Origin: Ischnura elegans
Lineage: Eukaryota; Arthropoda; Insecta; Odonata; Coenagrionidae
DNA length: 64,000 nt
Assembly: GCF_921293095.1 (NCBI RefSeq)
Contig: NC_060253.1
Span: 97,977,073 to 98,041,072, forward strand
Direction of reading: 5' to 3'
The notes beneath the pieces were generated by a model. That model was not told the origin of the DNA, searched no databases, and worked only from the letters and a program-made list of their open reading frames with translations. The first letter of the stretch is position 1; each line of letters starts with the position of its first letter. Shown here in pieces: positions 27,701-35,584 of the stretch. A program made the translations under genes and the position numbers.

Positions 27701-28045
27701 TGTTCCACCTTCCCAAAAGAGCCCTGGCTTACCCAAGCAATCAGGCCCAAACAAAGGGAGTAAGGTTGTGATATACCAAGAGCATGAACAGAGTAAATTG
27801 TCAGAGAAAAGTGCCAATCAAGGCCTTTCTGAGAATAACATAATTCCACGAAGATTAAGTGTTGTACCAGGGAGTCTTAGCATGAACAGTGGTCGAGGAA
27901 TCCCTGGCAGAATTGATTGGGCTGCAAAGTAAGTATTTTGGGTTGATACAAATTTATAATTTCTCACATTAATACTAATTTTATCATTGAGTATTTGGAT
28001 ACAGTTGTGAAAGAAGTGTTTTTATATTACAGGTACCTCAAATGA
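557..28045 (+). CDS. MAK: MAK/CILK1-family Ser/Thr kinase (RCK group), 3' part of gene
   Basis: Joined coding exons are 557-769, 5658-5829, 9934-10109, 14555-14752, 25461-25631, 27596-27928 and 28033-28045. All have GT-AG borders and compatible phases, giving about 424 residues plus stop. Seen in order: catalytic loop HRDLKPEN, metal-binding DFG in ADFGLARE, activation loop [11 protein letters not shown] with the TDY pair, YRAPE, the DLWAVGCI helix, and the lobe ending [11 protein letters not shown] long low-complexity tail follows, ending DWAAKYLK. TDY (not TEY) and the WAAKY tail are typical of MAK and CILK1. In animals these kinases act in cilia, limit cilium length and tune intraflagellar transport; the TDY threonine is phosphorylated by CDK20-type kinases. 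That role is family knowledge, not seen here. The glycine loop, catalytic lysine and start codon lie left of the window. Introns carry many transposons, but the reading frame is intact. MAK and CILK1 cannot be told apart from this part alone. Confidence 0.93.
1828..2949 (-). pseudogene. hAT transposase remnant
   Basis: Reading from right to left on the - strand, three blocks are recognisable. The first is 2949-2689, ending in [14 protein letters not shown] and apparently followed by a donor. The second (about 2640-2480) gives VFLKAPSR, then [17 protein letters not shown] and [10 protein letters not shown] in another frame. The third is 2172-1828, with [20 protein letters not shown], the hAT C-terminal dimerisation block, where the family usually has C.VERSFS.YK. 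The frame shifts between VFLKAPSR and VEIYK, so the copy is inactive. The N-terminal zinc finger was not found. Confidence 0.85.
3632..4532. mobile_element. TA-flanked TIR element (family C), copy 1, nested in hAT
   Basis: The ends read GGGTAGTTTCTTTCATC and, inverted, GGGTGGTTTCCTATTAC. TA flanks both sides (3630-3631 and 4533-4534), as for Tc1/mariner-like insertions. The same family recurs at 36,987-37,692. The extra length here is a 232-bp insert (3668-3899). No transposase is visible, so the element is non-autonomous. Confidence 0.82.
3668..3899. mobile_element. short inverted-repeat insert, Penelope-like
   Basis: The insert is an almost perfect inverted repeat with arms of about 100 bp around position 3793. 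Its ends read TACGGAGGCTTCCGCGG and, on the other side, AACCATCACC. A 13-bp target duplication AACGAAATGCATT flanks it (3655-3667 and 3900-3912). The family C copy at 36,987 lacks the insert and so shows the empty site. The CGGGTTTACACCGCGTTGAT text and a GAAAC core are reminiscent of Penelope-like element ends. That assignment is inference. Confidence 0.75.
5658..5829 (+). CDS. MAK: MAK/CILK1 exon: APE motif region
   Basis: The acceptor is CTTACTTAG and the donor is AAG/GTATTT. It completes W and reads [16 protein letters not shown], then [15 protein letters not shown], ending SILGTPDK in phase 0. The APE glutamate and the helix F aspartate are present. Confidence 0.93.
6437..7054. mobile_element. 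pogo/Tigger-like MITE, 618 bp
   Basis: The terminal inverted repeats read CAGTAGATTCCGTTTAAT and, inverted, CAGTAGATTACGGTTAAT. TA flanks both ends (6435-6436 and 7055-7056). Subterminal repeats of the type TTGGGGCAGCCGCTT occur near both ends. CAGTA termini with TA duplication are typical of the pogo/Tigger branch. No transposase is present. Confidence 0.82.
7283..7437. mobile_element. small TIR MITE with poly-C subtermini
   Basis: The left end (ACTGTATTACTCTGAATATA then a run of C) matches the inverse of the right end (ACCGTATTTATCTGAATGTA then a run of C). It is about 155 bp long, with no coding content. The flanking duplication is probably TA. Confidence 0.55.
8287..8870. mobile_element. 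TIR element family A, copy 1, 584 bp
   Basis: The ends are inverted repeats GGTTCCCACTCAA and TTGAGTGGGAACC, each followed inward by CRTGAAAACCT-type repeats. The interior (ATTGACCTTAAGCC, GGTGACGTCAT, TTAGTTAACGTG) recurs at 38.97-40.96 kb, where a second copy is split by element B. No ORF is present. No clear target duplication was found. Confidence 0.75.
8871..9933. other. intron sequence, no feature
   Basis: AT-rich intron of the kinase gene. No repeat border, exon or RNA gene recognised. Confidence 0.45.
9934..10109 (+). CDS. MAK: MAK/CILK1 exon: kinase C-lobe
   Basis: The acceptor is TTTCATTTCAG and the donor is AG/GTAAAA. It reads [20 protein letters not shown], and later [16 protein letters not shown]. 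This is the CMGC C-lobe with the conserved arginine of the RRP motif. Confidence 0.92.
10110..12855. other. intron sequence with possible old SINE
   Basis: AT-rich intron. Around 11,020-11,130 there is a B-box-like GGTTTGAATCC on the - strand that may mark a decayed tRNA-derived SINE. At 12,190-12,470 there are repeated AAACTTG and TGTCATACCT motifs, which recur inverted at about 13,670-13,960. This suggests that the 12,856-13,593 inverted repeat is the core of a larger palindromic element. Confidence 0.35.
12856..13593. repeat. long inverted repeat with an internal direct copy
   Basis: The left arm (12,856-13,079) and right arm (13,381-13,593) are inverted copies, with GATGCTCCAAAAG, CAGGGACCAAACATAGCCTC and AATAAGCTCAAGAAGAG in shared order. 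The spacer (about 13,083-13,290) holds a third, direct copy of the arm (GGTTTGCGAAGATGG, TTTGCACTCACTCA). It could fold back as a foldback or MITE-type element. Confidence 0.7.
14555..14752 (+). CDS. MAK: MAK/CILK1 exon: end of kinase domain and linker
   Basis: The acceptor is TTTTTCAG and the donor is GA/GTAAGA. It reads [12 protein letters not shown], the last kinase helix, then a Ser/Pro/Lys-rich linker ending [13 protein letters not shown]. The phase joins the next exon correctly. Confidence 0.88.
14753..16440. other. intron sequence with pogo-like fragments
   Basis: A motif TACAGTATACTCTTGATTAT at about 15,183 and a related ACTCTCGACTATGTAAAG at about 15,590 resemble pogo/Tigger ends and their interiors. 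No matched right terminus was found, so no element border is claimed. Confidence 0.3.
16447..16821. repeat. inverted repeat, G/A-rich arms
   Basis: The arms 16,447-16,557 and 16,711-16,821 are inverted copies (left GTGGGAGTGGGTGA, right TCACCCACTCCCAC; both carry CACTAATGTGTGA or its complement). A spacer of about 150 bp separates them. It may be paired terminal fragments of a Penelope-like element whose 3' region appears at 17,280-17,590. Confidence 0.7.
16859..17259. mobile_element. piggyBac-like MITE, TTAA-flanked, 401 bp
   Basis: Inverted repeats CACACTCAATGC and GCATTGAGTGTG sit directly inside TTAA on both sides (16,855-16,858 and 17,260-17,263). The right subterminal part carries two palindromic blocks of the type GATGCCTTGAATTCGAGGCATC. 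TTAA duplication is specific to piggyBac. No transposase is present. Confidence 0.85.
17280..17590 (+). mobile_element. Penelope-like element 3' fragment
   Basis: A C/T-rich stretch is followed by GTATATAAGACGACC, then GCCTGAGGATGACGCAGTGC, GAAACTGCGGTCGTG and ATTAAATAAATATATATGTGG. This order (CTGA.GATGA, GAAAC, then an AAATAAA-type tail) is characteristic of Penelope-like 3' ends, which can carry hammerhead ribozymes. No reverse transcriptase remains. Confidence 0.45.
17690..18085 (+). pseudogene. LINE C-terminal domain remnant
   Basis: The broken frame reads [17 protein letters not shown], then [18 protein letters not shown] and [16 protein letters not shown]. This matches the tail that follows the reverse transcriptase in many insect LINEs (RLEAFEMWCYRRM..., GHILRHE...). 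It has stops and frameshifts and is on the kinase sense strand within an intron. Confidence 0.6.
18090..20206. other. intron sequence, no feature assigned
   Basis: Intron of the kinase gene. Bases 18,640-19,150 are less AT-rich and carry open - frames without recognisable similarity. They may be an old repeat. Nothing else recognised. Confidence 0.35.
20690..21945 (-). pseudogene. LINE (Jockey/CR1-like) reverse transcriptase 3' part
   Basis: On the - strand from 21,945 leftwards the text reads [36 protein letters not shown] and [10 protein letters not shown]. It then continues as [17 protein letters not shown] and [15 protein letters not shown]. After a frame change come [16 protein letters not shown] and [17 protein letters not shown] is the catalytic pair. 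The 3' tail at about 20,690-20,715 is a TTTATT-type simple repeat. It is 5' truncated and frameshifted. Confidence 0.88.
22445..22746. mobile_element. hAT MITE family M, copy 1
   Basis: Termini CAGTGGCGCAGCGAG and, inverted, CAGGGGCGCAGCCAG. The exact 8-bp duplication is CATTGGAT (22,437-22,444 and 22,747-22,754). It is 302 bp, noncoding, and nested in the 20.2-23.1 kb element. Confidence 0.9.
23156..24640. other. intron sequence, no feature
   Basis: AT-rich intron of the kinase gene with no recognised exon, repeat border or RNA gene. Confidence 0.4.
24640..25290 (+). mobile_element. LINE 3' end fragment
   Basis: This aligns by eye with the 3' part of the LINE at 38.7-41.25 kb. Shared text includes ACGTAGAGATG, GAATTGGTTACCTCT, ACTCCYGYATACCTGT, TCTAGATTC and AAGGTTGTACT. 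The translated end of ORF2 reads [10 protein letters not shown] with a broken frame. It lies just upstream of the kinase exon at 25,461. Confidence 0.65.
25461..25631 (+). CDS. MAK: MAK/CILK1 exon: C-terminal tail
   Basis: The acceptor is TATTTTTCAG and the donor is AG/GTTTGT. It reads [20 protein letters not shown] and then [15 protein letters not shown]. It is joined by an intron of about 10.7 kb that holds several transposons. MAK and CILK1 tails are poorly conserved, so support is mainly phase and splice sites. Confidence 0.8.
26230..26459. mobile_element. piggyBac-like MITE, 230 bp
   Basis: TTAA flanks both ends (26,226-26,229 and 26,460-26,463). Termini CACATTCAGTACCG and, inverted, CAGATTCCGTGTC are related but imperfect. 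Insect piggyBac MITEs often begin TTAACCCATTCCG. No ORF is present. Confidence 0.6.
27115..27477. mobile_element. hAT MITE family N, copy 1
   Basis: Termini CAGTGGTGGATCTATGGGAG and CTGCATCCACCACTG. The 8-bp flanks are CTTACTGC and CTTACTGT (27,107-27,114 and 27,478-27,485), 7 of 8 identical. It sits 119 bp upstream of kinase exon 27,596. The second copy is at 61,370-61,698. Confidence 0.82.
27596..27928 (+). CDS. MAK: MAK/CILK1 exon: long C-terminal exon
   Basis: The acceptor is ATTTTACAG and the donor is AA/GTAAGT. It encodes 111 residues with [19 protein letters not shown] near the start and GRIDWAAK at the end. The Tyr-Leu-Ser-Pro and DWAAK motifs resemble the conserved patches in animal MAK/CILK1 tails. 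Confidence 0.9.
28033..28045 (+). CDS. MAK: MAK/CILK1 terminal micro-exon with stop
   Basis: The acceptor TATATTACAG is followed by 13 bases: one base completing K, then YLK and TGA. The phase fits the previous exon, and the product ends WAAKYLK as expected for the family. Confidence 0.82.
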
Positions 28046-29651
28046 AAATCATGATGTTGCAACAGTTTTTGGCTAATGTAAATGTGTGAAATCGGGTGTT
28101 TTATGATCGATGACTATGTCATTTCATAATCCTTACTGGTTCTTCTTCAAGTGTTTGGAAGTACTCCTACTGAATAATTCCTTTGATGAATTATGCAGGA
28201 AAGGTACTATATGTGTCATCATTTCACCAAATGCTCAAATCAAAATTGTCTCCCTCTTTGTCTTGATGCAAAGTTAGACAGACAGGCACCATCTATTTGC
28301 TATGTTAATCAAAATTTTTATTATCTTCCAAAGATAGACTAACACTTATTTGGTGGCGGTACATCTGTAATACTGGTAAACAGGAATTTAGCTTGACAAA
28401 GTTGGACATGCTGTAGGCATTATGTCTTTACTTATATTTGTATATTTTGAATTATGAATACTGATTTTATGTATATGCATATAGTAATAATTTGTACATA
28501 TGTAAATATAACCAATTTTCTACAAATTTGAAATGACTAACCTTGGTATTGCATTGTTGATTAATTTGATTTCTCATAGATTATGATGTGGTGCAAGGAG
28601 ACCAATGGCAAGTTCTTTTTTGCCAGATCTTTACTTTCACCCATCAGTAGTAACGTTAAGTTATGCTGGAATTCAGTGTTTGTGGCTTAACTCCTCAATT
28701 CGGGTGGACACTTTGTACCTTCCACTCACAGGCTTTATTTATGCCAACCATGGTTTTGTCATGCTTTGCCATTATCAGAGTATTCAAGATAGGGTAACTT
28801 GAATGTGGCATCTTATGCCAAAACCTTGGTTTAAAAAATTGAAGCCTATGCGTGGAATGAGCGTAACAATGTTTTCTTTCCAATTCTAAGTTCTGTCAAC
28901 TATTCATACACAGGAAAGGACTCTTTTTGTGATGGTACTTTTGACATTATTTTCGAAAAATGTTACTTTGGTATGTATGAATATTAGCAAGGATATACAT
29001 AATTATGAAAATATAATGAGGTGTTTCATTTATCTAAATTTCTTTGAAGGCCCAATTAAATTATGTTCTAGCCATTTGCATGCATCATTGAAGGTCTTTG
29101 AGGAATTTTGGAATACATATAACCTGATGTTACGGGCTGGAAGGCTAACTGATGCCATCACATTTACACTGATGAACTGCTGGTTTTATTTTTTCATACA
29201 CAAAGCTGGAAACAAATTTTGGGCATAGATAATTGTGAGCAGAAGTACAATGACCATAAAGTATTTTTTGTGGCATTTTAGTTAGTGTTGAAGGTACTGT
29301 GAAATCTCTGTTTGTGGACACCTCTGACTTAAGGACAATCCCCAGCTGAGGGATATGCATTTATGCAAGGATAGAACCTATAATATTTATGTACTCTCCT
29401 ACTTGTGACACAGATGCTCTTTAGGTGCAATTTTACTCTTGTATGCACACTATCCTTATGGGTTTTCAGACCTACCTCTAAAAAATTTAGTTTAAAAAAA
29501 TTAATTCCTATAATAATTGATTCCCATTCAAATATTATAGTGTGTACGCTATTTGCATGATAATATCAAGCGTAAAAATAAGGTTATCTTTAGGCTACCT
29601 CCAACTTACGAACACCTCTCAATTACAAGTACATTTTTGAGGTCCATTAGT
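28046..29651 (+). other. kinase 3' UTR and downstream flank
   Basis: AT-rich sequence after the stop codon. ATTAAA at about 29,054 and AATAAA at 30,307 are possible poly(A) signals. Which is used cannot be told. No coding exon recognised. Confidence 0.35.
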
Positions 29652-29957
29652 CCGTGGCGCAGTGAGAGGGGATTTTGGGGGATAAAACTCCCTCAGAGCT
29701 CAGAGAAATTTTTTAGTTTAATCCATCTTACTTAATTGGATTGATATTACTAATAGCATAGTATAAGGATTAATAAAATATCCCTCAGAAAGCCGTAAAA
29801 CTCACCATTTTGAACTATTTATCTTAAAATTCTGCAATTTATTAATATTGCACCTACCACTTATACTGGTGGGTATTCCATACCCCTACACACCCTGGTA
29901 TTAGTTGCATCGGTTGCACCTAAACCCCCCCAGCCTTATTTCCTTGCTGCACCCCTT
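29652..29957. mobile_element. hAT MITE family M, copy 2
   Basis: The exact 8-bp duplication is CCATTAGT (29,644-29,651 and 29,958-29,965). Termini CCGTGGCGCAG and CTTGCTGCACCCCTT. The interior GGATTAATAAAATATCC block is shared with copy 1 at 22,445. It is 306 bp and noncoding. Confidence 0.88.
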
Positions 29958-29965
29958 CCATTAGT

Positions 29966-31276
29966 GTCCGTAAATGAGAGGGAATTCACTGTGTGCTTTT
30001 TTTCCATTTGCCAAAATGTGATGAAAATTTCCATGAATGAAGAACCTTGTGGTGAAAATGGCCTGATATCCGTGTAGGGAGATATATTCAGTACTTGGGA
30101 AAGGAGACACCAGAAAAACCAATTTAAAGGTACTCAGCCACTAGGGTGTTTAAAAAGTATTAAAAATCAGTCCTAGATTGAACTATTGTCACTCACAATC
30201 ATCACAGTCCATTTGTATTCAACCATTCAAGATTTTTATGCAGAGATGCTGATGAATGGAAACCTATGGCTGAAGTTAGCAACAATTTGGTGCTATTATT
30301 TGATAAAATAAATATTTAGTCATATCACTTTCATATTATATACCAACAGAATCATCTATACAAATATGTACTTTGAAATTTCTTTGGCATTAATATTTTC
30401 TACTTATTATGAAAAAAATGCATAAAAATATTTAAAAAAACTTTGTAAAAAACCCTTAATTAGTGGTAAATGCTATGATATGTGGTAAATGTATGGATGC
30501 TGACATCATAGAGTAAATTGTGGCTCACATTTAGATGTGAGCTATGAGAACACATCCTGAAGGTGAAAAACAAGTTTTTTTGTTAAGTATTGGATTTGTT
30601 AGGAAACATCACTTTACGGTAAGCAGGAGACACTTTTTTGCATTTAATGCTCAGAAATACCTCAAAATCATTTGTTAATTTTGATTTTTTCATCTCCTAT
30701 TTTAACATCCATTAACATTTTTAAAAATAGCTAAGTTTCTTCTTACAATTTAGTGGAGATGGAATATTTGACATGAGAACGTATAATTTCTATCTTCATG
30801 CTATTTGTAACGAAAGCAACTTCTTTCCATTTCTTATAAATTATTGTAGTTGTCTTTATAGCAAAATTGGTGAAGCAATTGTAGATTCTAAATAAACTCA
30901 GTTTTTAGTTGAAATAATTTTATAAAATATACCCCAGCAGCAATCAATATCCCAGCAACATTCAGACACAATTATCAGCGTTAAAATATGACATCCGTGC
31001 AATATCCATGTTGTTCCAATGAACATTGTATGGATATCTATCAAATATCCCGAGGACCCGGCAAGCAACATTGCAGTCCATGTCCAACAGTGGACATGGA
31101 GGTCCATACAAAAACGTTTCTTAGATATCTTCACAACATCTAATGAGTATAATCAGATAATGTGCATGATTATTACGGTTTTTGGTAATCCCTAGACGTA
31201 CAAACTAATCATTTGTGCTCATCAATTCTGTATGGAACATATGATACGTATGGATACTAAGTGGAATAACTATTTT
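29966..31276. other. intergenic, no clear feature
   Basis: AT-rich. AATAAA at 30,307-30,312 and at about 30,892 may end kinase transcripts. A less AT-rich block at 30,900-31,140 has no recognised borders. Confidence 0.35.
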
Positions 31277-31280
31277 TTAA

Positions 31281-31496
31281 CCTTTATTGTCCGTGCGGTC
31301 CCAAAAGGGACCACCTAATGTTTTCGTTTATGGTCTTGCAGTCCCTTTAGGGAACACTGAGACACACTTCGTTTAAAATCGGCTTGTAATGAGTTTCGTC
31401 GCTGAGTAAATATTTTTTTAGGCTCACGGAATGACACTCGCTAAGATCAGAAAATAGGTTACACTTGCCATTTGACTTTAAGCTGTCCTTTAAAGG
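31281..31496. mobile_element. piggyBac-like MITE, 216 bp
   Basis: TTAA flanks both ends (31,277-31,280 and 31,497-31,500). Termini CCTTTATTGTCC and, inverted, CCTTTAAAGGACAG. The internal palindromic motif GGTCCCAAAAGGGACC lies near the left end. No ORF. Confidence 0.65.
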
Positions 31497-31500
31497 TTAA

Positions 31501-33032
31501 TATCAGGGATATTACAACTTTGATATTATTAACATTATTATTTTTACCTCTCTTCCTGGATGATACAAATAGGATATGTATGTAGCATTGTCGAAATACC
31601 CATCATGTAATAACAACATGTTTTGGAAATATTAACCTTATTTAGAAATCCAATGGTTATCGTCTGCTGCTTGGGTACTGACAAATGAGCTTCTAAGAGT
31701 AATAATGACGAAAGTAATGGAGTCGTGGCTTGAATTGATTATGACATTAGATTCAAAAGGTATTCGTGAAGATGCATCTTCTGGTGTCTCTTTATTGCTT
31801 TAGTGTAATGGAAGTTCATTGCGATTATGTGACCACTTGAAGCTGAAATTCGATACTTTTCTGCTTATTCAAGATTTATTCATGATCAAGGAGTTTGGTT
31901 ATAGTTTGACCTTTTTTCTTAAACTAAATACATATATCATTTATCCTTATGATTTCTCATTTATTTAACTTTATGTAGGTAATTCCTGGTACTAAATTTT
32001 TTTCGCTTGTACATACTTATTTTGGGCTTTACATGCTTAGAATAAGTACCCCAAAGATAACCTTAGGGTTGTATTAATGTGTTACTTTTTTATGATGCAT
32101 AAATTTCATATAATTAGTCAGCAAAATTGTGATGATATCTATAAACTAAATTGCATAAATTAAATCATATTTTTCCTGATACATCAATAACTTTTCAGAT
32201 TGCTTGAGGAAGACCTAGAACAAGGGTTGGCGATGGCAGCAAGCGAAATTTTCCACTAGAATTTCAGGCACAGAGGAAGATGAAAGTTACATTTCGCGTG
32301 AGCCCTCATTTTTTCCTTCTTTATATTTTTTCATTGTTTTCTCTTTTTTAATACTTGATTTCTTTCATTTTTCATTAGCGACTAGTATTCGTTGACATAA
32401 CCGAAAAATAACTGGTTTTAAAAGGTGTCTTCGACGCAAAGTTCAGGAACTCTTCGGACACTAAAGTTCCTCCGTTTTAAATATTTCAAAACGTATGGAG
32501 AATAAATCACCAAGCTCCAGTACCTGCCCGTTATGGCAAAAAATAGTGATAAATGTAGCATTCAAGGTTATATTGACAAAGTTGAAAGTTCATCTAAAGA
32601 ATTTAATGGTTTGCAATGAGTGAGAGTGATCAACATATATTGAGCGTATGCAACCCACGTGTCACCCAAAGTATCTGCCTGGGGTGGCACGCACTCACTC
32701 TTGGGGCCTTATCTCGGGAACCACTGGTAAAAATTGGAAAATATTTTAGGTGCAGCATATAAAATGTCCAATGTATCGTTAGTTACCATATACAGTCAGT
32801 TGAAAAATACCAGCGCCTTCTTATCGCCATTCATATCCCAATAACAGCCAAAGATTCCAAAATGTCTCAACTTTGAGTGTGATGCGGCACGTCTTCCCTT
32901 TATTCAATTGCAATAATATTTAACAGAATATGCTTTTACACCAGTTGGTATAAAATGAGGGGGCATCTCGAAAGAAATTCGAAAAATCGAAAAATAAGGA
33001 CCATCTTATTCAGCATAGATATCAGGGTTCCA
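31501..33032. other. intergenic, possible orphan exon only
   Basis: AT-rich. One short splice-like exon candidate (32,199-32,259) is discussed under findings. Nothing else recognised. Confidence 0.35.
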
Positions 33033-34464
33033 GCAGGGCTATTCTACTAAACGGGGCCATACGTATGGCCGGCCGTAAGTTTCTTATGGTCTGACCCGAA
33101 ATTACGGCCTAAACCGATTCCACTCTCGAGGGGCCATATCGTATGGCCCGGCCAAAAGTCTTAACGCCCTTTCTGCAGGCGAGTATGAGAATTATAATTG
33201 GTACTATAAGTTTGGTTCACTTTTTTATATACTAGTCATTTTTTTGAGAAGGAAGTTTGTTCCAACGTGAATAAAAAATTAATTATATGTTCCTTAACCG
33301 AAATGTACTCTTATTTAAGGATAAATTTGGATTTTCTTTAAACACTAATCTAGCGGCAGACGCTGAAGATCTTTAAAACAAGTGAAGAACGCAAATCACG
33401 GGCGAGAAGAAGCAGAAGAAATTTGTACCGTGCAGTATTATAATATTCGTGAATTGTGCATGTTATGGATAGAGTTAGAACATGACATCCTATTGTAGTT
33501 CTAACCCCCTTCCTCTCCTTCCAATGGTGTAACTATTGTCTCGTGGCTGCAATCATTTGCCCCCAAAAGCCTTATAAATCCTGCCAATGTACGAAATCTA
33601 AAGATGAAATTGAAACTTTAAGTTTCATTAATTTTATTTTCAGAGGCTTATGTTTCGGTAGCTGTATAAAGTTAAAACATCAATATGAGACTATCATTCT
33701 TTCCTTGATTTGTGGACGACATTTGTCCTTTACGCATCGACCTACTGAAGATTGCCTTACTGCCAAAAAAAATTTCTTGCCCTATGTTTCTTAGATATCC
33801 TCCCTCATGAACCGTTATGCTACGAGAATCTTAAAATATAAAACATTTAATAGCGGATATTTCAAACTACCTACAGCTTTTCGAAACAAGTAAGGAATCT
33901 GCTAGAAAATGGAGCACAGAAAGCAAATAAAAGCCGGGTCCGGGAAGAGCAGAGCATCCGTTAAAAGTATTCCTAACTTTTTAACTACAAGCGAACTTTT
34001 AGCTCATCCGCTATATCTACTTAAAAATTAAGTAACAACTTTTGACGCACGGAAATAGTTAATGAAAATATCGTCATCGTATGCGAACGGATTACCTACA
34101 CGTATCCCGTATCCTCCTTATGAAATCGACGTCTTTTTTAAATATATCTAGCCAATGCCCGTCGAATCCGTATGTGCTCACCCACAATATTCATATATTT
34201 CTTGAAACAATCGCTATGTAATCGATGACACTTCGTAAGTTTCTTTTATAACACCTTAGGCGAGCAATGTTATTTCGTATGGCCCGAGTTATGACCGCCT
34301 CTTAGGCAGGCCATATTATTACGGCCTTTAGGCCATAGCTACCGCCCGACTTATGGCCTTTCGCTCAGAGTAGAATCGCTCGAAGCCATACGTATGTCTC
34401 GAGGCCGTAGTTATGTTCGATTTCGACTTATGGCCCGGCCATACGATTAGTGGAATAACCCTGC
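33033..34464. mobile_element. TIR element D with palindromic subterminal repeats
   Basis: The left end GCAGGGCTATTCTACTAA and inverted right end GCAGGGTTATTCCACTAA match closely. Both are followed by many copies of GGCCATACG/CGTATGGCC and CTTATGGCC in both orientations over about 150 bp on the left and about 200 bp on the right. The interior (33,190-34,240) is AT-rich with no recognised transposase. No clear target duplication was found. Confidence 0.72.
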
Positions 34465-34469
34465 AGGCT

Positions 34470-35060
34470 CCCTCAGGTAGGGTCCCAGCGTCCCCAGAAG
34501 AATCGTAGCTTCCCTGAAAAATTCGGGGGGGGATGGGACCCCCCTAGTTGTTTGTAAAAGATCAGTTTATGTTAATTAAGGATGTCTGCGACATCGGAGT
34601 AGCTGAGGGGCAACGGTGGCCCATAAGCCTCGTAGCCCCTCCAGAAAAATCCGGAGGGGCGGGCCTCCCTAAGTTTTTGTTGAAAATTCTGTTATTTTCA
34701 AGCACGGCTGTATCTGCAGGGGTCCTGGCCCCTCTAAAGGATCGTAGTCCCCCATAAAATTTCGGGGTTAGGGGAGTCGGCTCCCCCTAACTTTTTGTTT
34801 TAGATTTAGTTATATTCAAGTACAGCCGTAGTTATGGGGCCCTGGCCCCCCGGAAAGCTCATAGTACTACTATAAAATTTTTGGGGGGGGGGGCGTGAGC
34901 CCCTTAGCTTTCATTTAGTTATTTTAAAGCATGTCTGCAACGTAGGAGTAGCCACTGGATCGCTGTGTACCCTGCCCTGCATAAGACTCGTAGCCCCCCA
35001 AAAAATCTGGAGGGAACGCCCTAATTTTTTCCCGCCCTCCAGATATTCTAGTGGTAATCT
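34470..35060. repeat. degenerate G-rich tandem array, units about 110-125 bp
   Basis: About four to five diverged units repeat the order: TTCAAGCAYGGCTGTA-like block, GGGGYCCTGGCCCC, CGTAGCCCC, AAAATTTCGGGG, GGGAGYCGGCYCCCC, CTAACTTTTTGTT. Unit starts are near 34,573, 34,695, 34,817 and 34,927. Each unit carries short palindromes of G and C runs. It abuts the right end of element D. Confidence 0.7.
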
Positions 35061-35420
35061 TTAGCACATAACTATAACTTAAGGTTTTCGAGGGGCTCGG
35101 TCCCCCTTACGAAACTCTTGAAGTGACAGTACCCCTAAGACTCCTGTAAATCGAAATCGAACGGCATAATCCTTTCTAAGTGAGCAGTCTCAGCGCCAAA
35201 CCTGAAATACCGTTATGAAATATGAATAATAAATGGGCCATTTGTTTCCTAAAAAAAGTACAGGCAGTACCTACGTTCGACAACCTCTTGAAACCCACCG
35301 ACAGAACTTCGTCCTGCTTCTAGCATACCATTCAACCGAAAATCTGGTCGAGAGCATGAAATACCTAAATTCTCTGACAAAGGGCAGTGATGCGGTTATT
35401 TTGCCTAGGTTTTAAATAAT

Positions 35421-35567
35421 TACGGAGGCTTCCGCGGTGAGTTGATTGGTGATGGTTTTCCGGGTTTACACCGCGTTGATTCATGTTTTTGCGGACGACA
35501 GTTTCGGGCGCGTTCCAGCTCCCGTCTTTGGACCCGGAAAACCATCTGTAAACCCGGAAAACCATCA
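35421..35567. mobile_element. short Penelope-like insert, copy 2
   Basis: It shares both ends and the body with the 3668-3899 insert (TACGGAGGCTTCCGCGG, CGGGTTTACACCGCGTTGAT, AACCATCA). The inverted second arm is shortened to about 40 bp. An exact 17-bp duplication CCTAGGTTTTAAATAAT flanks it (35,404-35,420 and 35,568-35,584). Confidence 0.8.
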
Positions 35568-35584
35568 CCTAGGTTTTAAATAAT

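Noticed and set aside
27562-27849. Open frames antisense to the long kinase exon
   Set aside because: They are shadows of the conserved kinase coding exon on the other strand.
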